From Candidatus Flexicrinis proximus (GTDB lineage Bacteria; Chloroflexota; Anaerolineae; Aggregatilineales; Phototrophicaceae), in contig JADJQF010000033.1 of assembly GCA_016712885.1 (NCBI GenBank), forward strand, positions 186,001 through 250,000: 64,000 nt of DNA. Reading direction: 5' to 3'. The translations under genes and the position numbers were made by a program. The notes beneath the pieces were generated by a model that did no database searches, had not been told where the DNA came from, and worked only from the letters and a program-made list of their open reading frames with translations. The first letter of the stretch is position 1. Each line of letters opens with the position of its first letter. Of this stretch, positions 50,291-58,688 are shown one piece after another.

Positions 50291-51151
50291 ATGGGCATCT
50301 ATTACATCGACGGCGAATACGTGGATGAAAGCGACGCGCTGCTGCCGGTCACCGATCTGGCGGTGCTGCGCGGCTACGGCGTCTTCGATTTCACCCGTAC
50401 CTATGGCGGCATGCCGTTCAAGCTTAACGAGCATCTGGTTCGCCTGCGCCGTTCCGCCTCGCAGATCGAACTGCCTATTCCACTGGACGACGATGAAATC
50501 GCCGAGATCGTCCTCCAGACCGTCCGCCGCAACGGCTATCCCGAAGCTGGCGTTCGCATCGTCTACACGGGCGGCGAGTCGGACGATGGGCTGACCCCGG
50601 CCGACCGGCCTCGCCTGCTGGTCCTCGTCACGCCGCTGCGCCGCGTCAATCCGGCTTCGTACCTGAACGGCGTCAAGATCATCTCCGAGCCGCTGGACCG
50701 CTATCTGCCGGAAGCCAAGACCCTCAACTATATCCCGGCCATCAAGGCGTTGCGCCGCGGCGCAAAGTCCGGCGCCATCGAGGCCGTCTACGTCAACCGC
50801 GAGGGCTATGTGTTGGAAGGCACAACCAGCAACCTGTTCGCCTTTATTGGCGATACGCTGGTCACTCCAGCCGTCGAAGTCCTGAACGGGATCACCCGCC
50901 ACGTCGTGCTGGATGTGGCTCGGGGTCACTTCACGATTGAGGAGCGGCCCATCGCGCTCACCGAGCTTTACAAGGCCGATGAAGTGTTTCTCAGCGCCAG
51001 CAACAAACAGGTCATGCCGGTCGTCGAAGTCGACGACGAAACCATCGCCGATGGACGGCCCGGCTCCCGCACGCGCCGCGTGATGGGCTTGTTCGCTGCC
51101 TATACCGGCGAGCCTATCCCCGGGATGCTCCTCGCGCCTGAGCAGGCCTAG
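50291..51151 (+). CDS. class IV aminotransferase (branched-chain/D-amino-acid type)
   Basis: 286 aa. CTGGAGGC precedes the ATG. The fold-type IV signature is YVNREGYVLEGTTSNLFAFIGDTLVTP, and the PLP lysine lies in PEAKTLNYIPAIKALRRGAKSGA. The opening GIYYIDGEYVDESDALLPVTDLAVLRGYGVFDFTRTYGG is typical. Substrate could be branched-chain amino acids, D-alanine or 4-amino-4-deoxychorismate. No ilv or pab genes flank it. Confidence 0.92.
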   Translation: MGIYYIDGEYVDESDALLPVTDLAVLRGYGVFDFTRTYGGMPFKLNEHLVRLRRSASQIELPIPLDDDEIAEIVLQTVRRNGYPEAGVRIVYTGGESDDGLTPADRPRLLVLVTPLRRVNPASYLNGVKIISEPLDRYLPEAKTLNYIPAIKALRRGAKSGAIEAVYVNREGYVLEGTTSNLFAFIGDTLVTPAVEVLNGITRHVVLDVARGHFTIEERPIALTELYKADEVFLSASNKQVMPVVEVDDETIADGRPGSRTRRVMGLFAAYTGEPIPGMLLAPEQA

Positions 51152-51271
51152 ACGAGTTTGCACTCCTGCGCTTCCCCCTGCAATTTGACGGTGCCAGCGC
51201 CGTCAAATTGCAGATGAGGGGTCGAGGGGCGCAAGTCCCTCGCGGAGGTGTGGAGGCAGCGCCTCCACAAA
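51152..51271 (+). repeat. modular hairpin repeat, copy 11
   Basis: Begins at the stop of the aminotransferase gene. Left inner stem GAGTTTGCACTC, central palindrome at 51178-51213 (about 16-bp stem CTGCAATTTGACGG), right inner GAGGGGCGCAAGTCCCTC and outer GTGGAGGCAGCGCCTCCAC. Confidence 0.86.
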
Positions 51272-51289
51272 CAAAACACACAGCAGCCT

Positions 51290-52273
51290 CTAGTCCATCG
51301 GATGCTGGGTGAAAAACGTCCACATCGTCTCGCTGGCGTCGATATCGGTGCTGGTCTTGCCGAGAAGAAACGAAAATCCGCCCCATCCGCCGCCCGGCCA
51401 GGTATGTCCGCCGTCAGCGATCGCGTAGAATTCGACCGATGCGTTGTCCGCGCACCCCTTATAGACGATTCCGCTGATCGCATCGCCGGAAGCGCGGGCT
51501 ATCGGCGTCGGCGTCGTCTCGCACCCGTTGCGCGCCGCCCAATCCGCCGCCCACGACTCCACGCCTTGCAGGCCGAGGCGTTCGTTGCCCTCGTACGGCA
51601 CAATCCGGTCGAGCTTGCCCTGGAAGGTGATGACCGCGACCGGCCGTGATGGATTGCAGCCGCCGGGGATGGCTGTATAGGCGCCGGCATTCGTGCCGAT
51701 CGCCGCGATCCGGTCCGCCAGCACGCACGCGAGGTGATGTGTCATTCCTCCGCCGTTCGAAAATCCGTTGACATAAATGCGCGCCGCGTCGATGCACAAC
51801 ACATCCGAGAGATGGGTCAGCAGCCCGTCGATATAGGCCACGTCATCCACCTGCGCCTCGTCCCCTGCTTCGAACAGCGCCGACTGACCGGCATCGCCGG
51901 ACCCCATCGGCTCGCCGGCCTTCCAGCGCCAGCCCACCGCCAGCGGCAAAATCCCCTGCGGATAGGCCATCACGAAATTCTCGCGCTCGGCAATCTCGTT
52001 CCAGCCGCTTTTCTCCTCCTGCTCCGCCGCGCTGCTGACGGCGCCGTGCAGGCTCAGGACCAGCGCCATGGGCTGCGTCGGATCGTAGCCGGACGGGACA
52101 AACAGCCGGTAAACGCGTGTCAGGCCGCCAGACTCGAATGTTCCGGCGGTCGATCCGGCATCAAAGTCGGCTTTGCCTTGGCAGCCGCCGTCCTGTGCCT
52201 GTGTGGGGAGTCCGCTGACCAGCGCAAGTGCCGCGATCAGCAGGGCTGCGAGTACGATACGGGTGTGCGTCAT
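51290..52273 (-). CDS. secreted PHB-depolymerase-type esterase
   Basis: 327 aa. Signal peptide to SGLPTQAQDG. An alpha/beta hydrolase of the LpqC/poly(3-hydroxybutyrate) depolymerase group: oxyanion region MALVLSLHGAVSSA, nucleophile in ARIYVNGFSNGGGMTHHLACVLADRIAAIG (GFSNGG), catalytic histidine in AIADGGHTWPGGGWGG. Substrate could be short-chain polyester, feruloyl esters or xylan acetyl groups. GGAATG-type ribosome binding site AGAGGAATGACTA. It is divergent from the UppP fusion, 247 bases apart. Confidence 0.9.
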   Translation of the reverse strand: MTHTRIVLAALLIAALALVSGLPTQAQDGGCQGKADFDAGSTAGTFESGGLTRVYRLFVPSGYDPTQPMALVLSLHGAVSSAAEQEEKSGWNEIAERENFVMAYPQGILPLAVGWRWKAGEPMGSGDAGQSALFEAGDEAQVDDVAYIDGLLTHLSDVLCIDAARIYVNGFSNGGGMTHHLACVLADRIAAIGTNAGAYTAIPGGCNPSRPVAVITFQGKLDRIVPYEGNERLGLQGVESWAADWAARNGCETTPTPIARASGDAISGIVYKGCADNASVEFYAIADGGHTWPGGGWGGFSFLLGKTSTDIDASETMWTFFTQHPMD

Positions 52274-52520
52274 TAGTCATTCCTCTGTGGCCCGCGTCCG
52301 CCGGATACCAGTACATTTCGCGGGTCACTTTTTTAGCGTTGAGCGTTATCATACTGCGGTAACCTTAAGGTGCCGTTTGAAATGCGGGAATGTACGCAAG
52401 TCTGAAAAGCAGCCCGACAGGCTGTATCCTGTCGCTGCAATTTCCCCAAACGGCGATCGAGGGTGGGGCAGCAGAAACGCTGTCCGGCTATTCAAAGAAC
52501 TCTAAGAAGTGGAACCGGGC

Positions 52521-54020
52521 ATGGACGAAATTCTCAAAGCGGCAATCCTCGGCGTGGTAGAGGGTTTGACCGAATTTTTGCCGGTCTCGTCGACCGGTCA
52601 TCTGATCATCGCCTCCGACCTGCTGAACTTTCAGGCGTTGGGCGGCACTTTTGAAATCTTTATCCAGATCGGCGCGGTGCTGGCCGTCGTCTGGTATTAC
52701 CGCGCGGAACTGCTGCGTCAGGTCCGCACGGTGGGCAGCGACCCCGCTGTGCGCCACCTGTGGGCAACGCTCATCCTCGCCTCGATCCCTGCCGGAATCT
52801 TCGGCTTCCTGCTGCGGGGCTGGGTCAAGGAAAACCTGTTCACACCGGTTGTGGTGGCGGTTGCGCTGATCGTCGGCGGCATCGCCTTTATCCTGATCGA
52901 GCGGCGGCCCCAACCCCAAGCGCTGACGACCGACCACAATGCGCTGTCGTGGCGGCAGGCCGGCCTGATCGGGCTGGCGCAGGTCCTTGCGCTCATCCCG
53001 GGCGTGTCACGTTCTGGCGCCACCATTCTGGGCGGCGTGGCAGTCGGGTTATCGCGTCCGGCAGCGACTGCCTTCTCGTTCTTTCTGGCCCTGCCGCTGC
53101 TTGGCGGCGCCTCGCTGGTCGAGCTTGCGACCAGCCTCGACGAAATCAACAGCCAGCAGATCAGCTTGCTTGCTGTCGGCACGCTCTCGGCTGCGGTCTT
53201 TGCCTTCCTGTCGGTCACCTGGCTGCTGCGCTACGTCTCGCGCAATACCTTTACGCCGTTTGGCTACTATCGCATCGTCGTCGGCGTAATCGTGCTGCTG
53301 CTGGCAGCGGTGACTCCGGCCAGCGCGCAGGACGCAACCCCCGAGCCGACCGCGGTCCCGGCGCAAATCCCGACCAACCCGATCGAAATCCCGGCCGCCG
53401 ATGGCCTGACGCTGCGCGGCACCTACTACGCGCCGCATGGTGACGCCCCCGCCGTCCTGTTAATTCACCAGCTTTATGTCACCCAGACCAGTTGGCGCTT
53501 CCTGGTCACGCCGCTGACCGAGGCTGGCTTCAACGTGCTGACCATCGACCTGCGCGGCTATGGACGCACCGGCGGCCGCATCAACTGGCAGGCGGCACGT
53601 ACCGATATCGTCCGCTGGGCAGCCTGGCTGGACGAACAGCCGGGCGTGCAGTCAGTTTCGATGCTGGGCAGCAGCATGGGCTCTGCGCTGGCGCTCGATG
53701 GCTGCCTCAGCTACGAGCCATGTCCCCGTGCCGTCGCCCTGTCTCCCGCGCTCGCCTATTACGGCGTCAGCATCGAGGATGCGCTGGCCGCTGACCTGCC
53801 GCTGATGGTCGCCTATTCAGACCATGACCGTTATCCTGCCCGTGACATGCAGTCCATCGTCGAGCTTGCCGGCGACGACTTGACCCTCTTCACTTATCCC
53901 GGCCGCACGCATGGCATCGACCTGTTCGATCTGGATGAGACCCTTGGCGCATCGGTCATCTCGTTCCTGCAGGGAAATTCCGTGACTCAGACGGTCGACG
54001 CGCCAGCCGGAACCGAATAA
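52521..54020 (+). CDS. UppP undecaprenyl-diphosphatase fused to alpha/beta hydrolase
   Basis: 499 aa, against about 270 for UppP alone. Residues 1-265 are a full UppP/BacA with EGLTEFLPVSSTGHL and PGVSRSGATI, the two active-site motifs that dephosphorylate undecaprenyl pyrophosphate. The last membrane helix (YYRIVVGVIVLLLAAVTPASAQ) runs into a signal-peptidase-like ASAQ site and a Pro/Thr linker. From residue 290 an alpha/beta hydrolase follows, with nucleophile in LGSSMGSALAL, aspartate region SDHDRYPARD and histidine in RTHGIDLF. No internal stop or frameshift. The hydrolase would lie outside the membrane and might be cut free. ATG 52521 is chosen by homology; an in-frame GTG at 52509 is possible. 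Confidence 0.9.
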   Translation: MDEILKAAILGVVEGLTEFLPVSSTGHLIIASDLLNFQALGGTFEIFIQIGAVLAVVWYYRAELLRQVRTVGSDPAVRHLWATLILASIPAGIFGFLLRGWVKENLFTPVVVAVALIVGGIAFILIERRPQPQALTTDHNALSWRQAGLIGLAQVLALIPGVSRSGATILGGVAVGLSRPAATAFSFFLALPLLGGASLVELATSLDEINSQQISLLAVGTLSAAVFAFLSVTWLLRYVSRNTFTPFGYYRIVVGVIVLLLAAVTPASAQDATPEPTAVPAQIPTNPIEIPAADGLTLRGTYYAPHGDAPAVLLIHQLYVTQTSWRFLVTPLTEAGFNVLTIDLRGYGRTGGRINWQAARTDIVRWAAWLDEQPGVQSVSMLGSSMGSALALDGCLSYEPCPRAVALSPALAYYGVSIEDALAADLPLMVAYSDHDRYPARDMQSIVELAGDDLTLFTYPGRTHGIDLFDLDETLGASVISFLQGNSVTQTVDAPAGTE

Positions 54021-54090
54021 TCCACAGCGCGGCTCCGGCCGTTCTTTGGCCGCTGCGGAGACAGGCCCTCAAGGCGATGGGGAGGACACG

Positions 54091-55008
54091 ATGACCGATA
54101 CCACTGGCTTATGGAAACTTGCGACCGCGAAAGCGGACGAATACGCCGGACGGGCCGATGTGGTCGGCGTCGCCATCACCGGCTCGGTCGCGCGCGGGCA
54201 CAGCTGGCATGGCTCGGACGTCGATCTTTGGGCGTTCACAGCACAGGACCCCGGCAAAGACTCGTTTTTCGATGGCGTAGAGGGCGAAACCTATTGGGAA
54301 ATCGACCTCAAGCCGGTATCCTGGCTGACCGGGTCCGCGGCCGAAGACTGGCTGACTCCCCCCGCTCTCCACGGCCATGACGGCGTCACCCCGGTCGAGG
54401 CGCTCTGGGGCTGTATCGTTCACACCGACCGCGTTGGCACCCTGACCCGTGTCGCCGCGCATGTGGCTGCCAAAATGGCCGATCGCGACTGGCTTAACCG
54501 GCGCGCCGCCAATTATCTGCTTTACGGGTTGGGCGCCCTCGACGCGCTCCGCGATGTGCCGGCACTTGCCGCCATCCTGACAGCCCGCCAGATTGCCGAC
54601 AAATACGCCGTTGCCGCTCACTGGATGCAGCAGGGCGTCTTGCTCTCCAGCATCATGCGTATGCCGGAGCGGCTGGCCGACTGGTCTGACCTTCACGCGC
54701 TCTATCGCCAGATTTGGAGCCTGGAGGGTGAATCCGGCGCCCGAGCCTTCAGCGCCGCTTTTGAGTCGCTGCCGGCGGCCCGGCGCAAGGGCTTCGACCA
54801 GGATTACCGGCTCGAATTCCTGCCTGCCCTCAGCCACGACTTGTACGATGGCGCCGTCCACTACCTCCGCGACCACCTGAGCGAGTCGCCTGAGGGCCGC
54901 GCGCCGCTGCTGGCCGTCTCCGCTGACCTCGACACGCAGAAATCGGAAGTCCTCCACTGGACACGCGACCTGCTCGAACGCGTCCGTCGCGCACACCCGC
55001 ACCGATAA
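54091..55008 (+). CDS. nucleotidyltransferase-domain protein
   Basis: 305 aa. GGGGAGGACACG precedes the ATG. The minimal nucleotidyltransferase motif is VVGVAITGSVARGHSWHGSDVDLWAFT, with two catalytic aspartates in SDVDLW. The C-terminal half is helical (DALRDVPALAAILTARQIADKYAVAAHW...). The layout resembles kanamycin-nucleotidyltransferase-like or HEPN-linked families, which modify small molecules or RNA. Substrate is unknown. It follows the UppP fusion by 70 bases. Confidence 0.82.
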   Translation: MTDTTGLWKLATAKADEYAGRADVVGVAITGSVARGHSWHGSDVDLWAFTAQDPGKDSFFDGVEGETYWEIDLKPVSWLTGSAAEDWLTPPALHGHDGVTPVEALWGCIVHTDRVGTLTRVAAHVAAKMADRDWLNRRAANYLLYGLGALDALRDVPALAAILTARQIADKYAVAAHWMQQGVLLSSIMRMPERLADWSDLHALYRQIWSLEGESGARAFSAAFESLPAARRKGFDQDYRLEFLPALSHDLYDGAVHYLRDHLSESPEGRAPLLAVSADLDTQKSEVLHWTRDLLERVRRAHPHR

Positions 55009-55111
55009 ACGGCGCTCACGCACCGATGTGACCAAATGCACTAACAGGCATGACCTTTCTCACTAACTCACCACCGGATTGAGGCGTAGAGTCAGAGAAA
55101 AGGAGGTCGCT

Positions 55112-55633
55112 ATGACCAAAGTTCTTGTTGCATATGCGAGTAAACATCACGCGACCGCTGAAATCGCCAACGCGATCGCTGAAGTTCTGCTCCGCCCCGG
55201 AAAACTGCAGGTAGATGTCCGGCCGGTCGAGACGGTCACGACCATCGCACCCTATGACGCAATAGTCCTCGGCAGTTCTGTCTATATCGGCCAATGGCAG
55301 CCTGAAGCCGCTGAATTCCTGAAGGATCAGGAGGCCGAACTGGCGAAACGCCCCGTATGGTTCTTCTCCAGTGGCCCGACCGGTGAAGGCGATCCCAATA
55401 CCCTCATGAAGGGCTGGATCTTCCCGGAAAAACTGCACCCCATCGCCGAGCGCATCCGCCCGCGCGACACTGTGCTGTTCCACGGCAAACTCGACCCGTC
55501 GGAACTGAATTTGCTGGAACGCGCCGCCGTCAAAATGATTAAGGCCCCCGTCGGCGACTTCCGCGAATGGGATCATATCTACGGTTGGGCGGAAATCATC
55601 GAGCAGGAATTGGCCGAGTACACCCCGGCCTGA
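55112..55633 (+). CDS. flavodoxin-domain protein
   Basis: 173 aa. AAAGGAGG lies eight bases before the ATG. The FMN-phosphate loop VLVAYASKHHATAEIANAIAEVL is at the N-terminus and YDAIVLGSSVYIGQWQPEAAEFL is the second flavin-contact region, with FFSSGPTGEGDPN further on. This is the HemG-like/protoporphyrinogen oxidase-type flavodoxin branch. Haem-synthesis genes are not nearby, so a general electron carrier role is possible. Confidence 0.9.
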   Translation: MTKVLVAYASKHHATAEIANAIAEVLLRPGKLQVDVRPVETVTTIAPYDAIVLGSSVYIGQWQPEAAEFLKDQEAELAKRPVWFFSSGPTGEGDPNTLMKGWIFPEKLHPIAERIRPRDTVLFHGKLDPSELNLLERAAVKMIKAPVGDFREWDHIYGWAEIIEQELAEYTPA

Positions 55634-55694
55634 CCGCTGTTCTGCCAGCCGCCGCCTTCCGTACAGCTTGCCTTGCATGACCTTTTGCCTGTCG

Positions 55695-55730
55695 ACCCTC
55701 TCCTTCCCAGTGCGAAAGAGAGGGTGTTTT
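55695..55730 (+). terminator. terminator after flavodoxin gene
   Basis: ACCCTCTC pairs with GAGAGGGT around a 15-base loop and is followed by GTTTTG. Confidence 0.75.
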
Positions 55731-55885
55731 GCCTGTCGCCTTCTACACAATCCGCCGCCGCTTGCCTGACCGTATAACGGAGTCAGGACAATTGAAGTGG
55801 CCGAAGTGAAAGATGGGATGAGAGGACGCCAACGCCTCCCACTTCTTTTCGCTTCCCTTCATTTCCTTCGCTCCGTCTCGCGTTA

Positions 55886-55891
55886 TATAAT
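55886..55891 (+). promoter_or_regulatory. -10 element of radical SAM gene
   Basis: TATAAT within CGTTATATAATGG, 29 bases before the ATG at 55921. No clear -35 box. The 190 bases upstream to the terminator hold no gene. Confidence 0.45.
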
Positions 55892-55920
55892 GGTGTACAG
55901 ACCACTTATCGGACTCCCGC

Positions 55921-57354
55921 ATGGATATCCTTCTCGCCCACGCCTACACGCTCTACGACGATCCGCACGAGCGCAAGGTCATGAAGCCGTACCCCCCGCT
56001 CGGCATTCTCTATCTGTCGAGCTATCTCAAGTCGCGCGGCTACAGCGTCGGCGTCTACGACTCGACCTTCAAATCGCAAACTGACTTCGACGCGGTGCTG
56101 GCAGCCGAAAAGCCGTCCGTCGTCGGCATTTACGTCAACCTGATGACCAAGTTCGCCGCGCTTACCATGATCCGCAAGGCCAAAGAGGCCGGCGCGTGGG
56201 TCGTCCTGGGCGGGCCGGAGCCGCCGTACTACGCCGAGGAATATCTGCGGCGCGGCGCCGATGTGGTGGTCACCGGCGAAGGCGAACTCACCCTCGACGA
56301 GCTGATCCCTGCGCTGGCGAAGTCCGGCCGGGCAGGTCTGGCCGCGGTTCAGGGCATCGCCTTTCTGGACGATGACGGCAAGTTAGTCGAGACCGAAGAC
56401 CGCCCCCTCATCGCCGACCTCAGCGCGATGCCCTGGCCGGACCGGGAAGCCATCGACATCCCCGAATACATGCGCATCTGGCGCGAGAACCACGGCCAAT
56501 CCTCGGTCAGCGTGATCCAGGCGCGCGGCTGCCCCTATACCTGTAAGTGGTGCAGCCATTCCGTCTTCGGCAACACCCACCGCCGCCGCACTCCCGCCGA
56601 TGCCGCCGAAGAGCTGCGCTGGATCAAGGATCGCTACAATCCCGACCTGATCTGGTACGCCGACGACGTCTTTGCCATGAACCACCGCTGGCTTTACGCC
56701 TACAGCGAAGCCCTCTATGCACGCGACGTGAAAATCCCGTTCGAGTGCATCAGCCGCGCCGACCGCCTGACCGAGCCGATTATTCAGCTGCTGGCCGACA
56801 TGGGCTGCTTCCGCCTCTGGAACGGCAGCGAATCCGGCTCGCAGAAGATCCTGGATGCCATGGATCGCAAGGTCAAAGCCGAAGACGTGCGCGAGAAAAC
56901 CCACCTGCTGCAAAAATACGGTATTCAGGCCGGCATGTTCATCATGCTCGGTTATGAGGGCGAGACGGTCGCCGATATTCGTGAGACGGTCGATCATCTC
57001 AAGAAGGCCAACCCTGACCTGTTCCTGACCACCGTCGCCTATCCGATCAAAGGCACGCCGTTCTATGCCACGGTCGAGGACCGCATCCTGAGCGAGAAGC
57101 CGTGGGACACCCGCAGCGACCGCGACCTAACCGTCGCTGGGCGCTACAGCCGGCGCTTTTACCGCTACGCGACGCGCTGGATGGTCAGTGAAGTCGCCCT
57201 CAACCGCGCCAGGCTCAGCGGCGGCGTGCCGTTTCCGCGCCGCGCCAAACTGTGGCTCAGCGCCAGGTTCGGACGCCTCGGGATGGCTCTGACCTCCCGC
57301 CAGCAGGAACGAGAGGGCGCTCCCCTGAGCACACCCGCGCCTGACCCGGCCTAG
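55921..57354 (+). CDS. B12-binding-domain radical SAM protein
   Basis: 477 aa. Residues 5-140 form a cobalamin-binding-type Rossmann domain (LAHAYTLYDDPHERKVMKPYPPLGILYLSSYLKSRGYSVGVYD, GGPEPPYYAEEYLRRGADVVVTGEGELTLDEL). The radical SAM cluster is at about 200-207 in IQARGCPYTCKWCSHSVFG, followed by FECISRADRLTEPIIQLLADMGCFRLWNGSESGSQKILDAMDR. Such enzymes methylate or rearrange lipids and secondary metabolites. The next gene begins 9 bases later, so the two are probably in one operon. Confidence 0.93.
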   Translation: MDILLAHAYTLYDDPHERKVMKPYPPLGILYLSSYLKSRGYSVGVYDSTFKSQTDFDAVLAAEKPSVVGIYVNLMTKFAALTMIRKAKEAGAWVVLGGPEPPYYAEEYLRRGADVVVTGEGELTLDELIPALAKSGRAGLAAVQGIAFLDDDGKLVETEDRPLIADLSAMPWPDREAIDIPEYMRIWRENHGQSSVSVIQARGCPYTCKWCSHSVFGNTHRRRTPADAAEELRWIKDRYNPDLIWYADDVFAMNHRWLYAYSEALYARDVKIPFECISRADRLTEPIIQLLADMGCFRLWNGSESGSQKILDAMDRKVKAEDVREKTHLLQKYGIQAGMFIMLGYEGETVADIRETVDHLKKANPDLFLTTVAYPIKGTPFYATVEDRILSEKPWDTRSDRDLTVAGRYSRRFYRYATRWMVSEVALNRARLSGGVPFPRRAKLWLSARFGRLGMALTSRQQEREGAPLSTPAPDPA

Positions 57355-57362
57355 GTCTGGCT

Positions 57363-58496
57363 GTGTGGGCCGCGCCAGTGCGTCGCCTCCCGCCCGTCGT
57401 GTTTGCGCTGTTTGCCGCCTGTTTCGCGCTGGTCATAGCTGTCGCCGTCGGCCGTCAGGTCGAGCCGCGGATCATGGTCAGCCCGCAGGCGGTCATCCGT
57501 GACGACGTGATCTATCAGGTCACCGACTTGAGCCGGCACATCACCATCGAGCGCACGCTCCACGCGCCAGGCGTGATCGATGCCGCATGGGTCAGCGAAC
57601 CGCCGCTCTTGCTTCAGCGCGTCCGCGACAGCCGCGCCGCTTCCTATACTCTCTCCGAACTGGACCCGCTTGGCGGGACACTTCGCCCGATCGTGCGCCT
57701 GACCACTGGCGCCAATGTTATGCTGTTCCCACTGAGCTTCGTCCTGCGCCGCACCGCCGAGGGCGCTCAGGCGGCAGTCTACCTGCCCAACGGCGAAATA
57801 TGGACGACGGATCCGGGCCACTCGTCTGCGAAACTTCTCGCGACCGTAGAAGAGGGCCTGCAGTTTCCGCTGCAATGGTCGCCGGATGGCGCCACACTCT
57901 CAGTCAAGGCAACCCGTATTCCCGTGATCTCGCTGGTGAATGTCAGCGACGGTCACGTACGCCGTTTGGATGCCCCGTTGGACTCGTGGCCGGTCTGGTC
58001 GCCGGACTCGCGCTACATCCTGCTCAACACGCAGCGAACCATCAGCGAAAACGCGCCGATTCGCGTGATCGACGTCCAGTCCGGCACGATTGCTTCGCTG
58101 ACCAGTGATTTATCCGGACGTGTGGCGAGGTGGTGTGATCCCGGCGCTTTCATGTATGTTGTGCAGGTCCCGGTAGGCATGAGCGAAGTACGCATCACCG
58201 ATGTGCGTGTCAACCAGACTCGGACCGTGATGCAGACCAGCTCGCTCATGGGGCAGGTGGTATTGAGCACCGCGCCGGTCCGCGGCCATGGGTGTGACTG
58301 GCTGCTGGTCAGTGCGCGCCATTTCAACCAGCAGGGGACGCGCATGTATCTCCTCAACCGTGCCACCGGTGACGCGCATCTGCTGGGCATCGACGTTCAG
58401 GTGATGGAGGTCACGCCGGAACTGCTGGTGTATGACCTGGTTCTGGCGGGTATCCGCACGCGCAAAACCTTCAGCCTCGCCGCGTCTCGCCCCTGA
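57363..58496 (+). CDS. membrane-anchored beta-propeller-like protein, paralogue 1
   Basis: 377 aa from GTG 57363 (a second GTG at 57378 would remove five residues and resemble the two paralogues better). One N-terminal membrane segment (VVFALFAACFALVIAVAV) anchors an external domain with TolB/WD40-like phrases LQWSPDGATLSV and PVWSPDSRYILLN, then VARWCDPGAF and GHGCDWLLVSARH, whose cysteines are conserved among the three paralogues. No enzymatic motif is visible. It is likely co-transcribed with the radical SAM gene. Confidence 0.75.
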   Translation: MWAAPVRRLPPVVFALFAACFALVIAVAVGRQVEPRIMVSPQAVIRDDVIYQVTDLSRHITIERTLHAPGVIDAAWVSEPPLLLQRVRDSRAASYTLSELDPLGGTLRPIVRLTTGANVMLFPLSFVLRRTAEGAQAAVYLPNGEIWTTDPGHSSAKLLATVEEGLQFPLQWSPDGATLSVKATRIPVISLVNVSDGHVRRLDAPLDSWPVWSPDSRYILLNTQRTISENAPIRVIDVQSGTIASLTSDLSGRVARWCDPGAFMYVVQVPVGMSEVRITDVRVNQTRTVMQTSSLMGQVVLSTAPVRGHGCDWLLVSARHFNQQGTRMYLLNRATGDAHLLGIDVQVMEVTPELLVYDLVLAGIRTRKTFSLAASRP

Positions 58497-58542
58497 CCCG
58501 CGCCGTGCCAGAGCGTGCTGTACCTCCTCTCCGCGGTACCAT

Positions 58543-58629
58543 CCCAGCCTCGGCAGGAGTTTCACGCCGTGCGGGAGTCGAGAGGGTGACAGCCCTCCCG
58601 CGGTGGTGTGGAGGCAGCGCCTCCACAAA
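58543..58629 (+). repeat. modular hairpin repeat, copy 12 (compact)
   Basis: Fragmentary left arm (CCCAGCCTCGGCAGGAG), no central palindrome, right inner stem GAGAGGGTGACAGCCCTCCC and outer GTGGAGGCAGCGCCTCCAC. It lies between paralogues 1 and 2 of the propeller-like proteins. Confidence 0.8.
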
Positions 58630-58676
58630 CTAAGCACATGACAGCCTTGAAGTCCCCTTAAGCTCGTGTTCGCTGG

Positions 58677-58682
58677 TATACT
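58677..58682 (+). promoter_or_regulatory. -10 box TATACT of leaderless gene
   Basis: TATACT followed by CTCCTC and then the ATG at 58689, leaving no room for a leader. The same geometry recurs before the next paralogue. Confidence 0.55.
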
Positions 58683-58688
58683 CTCCTC

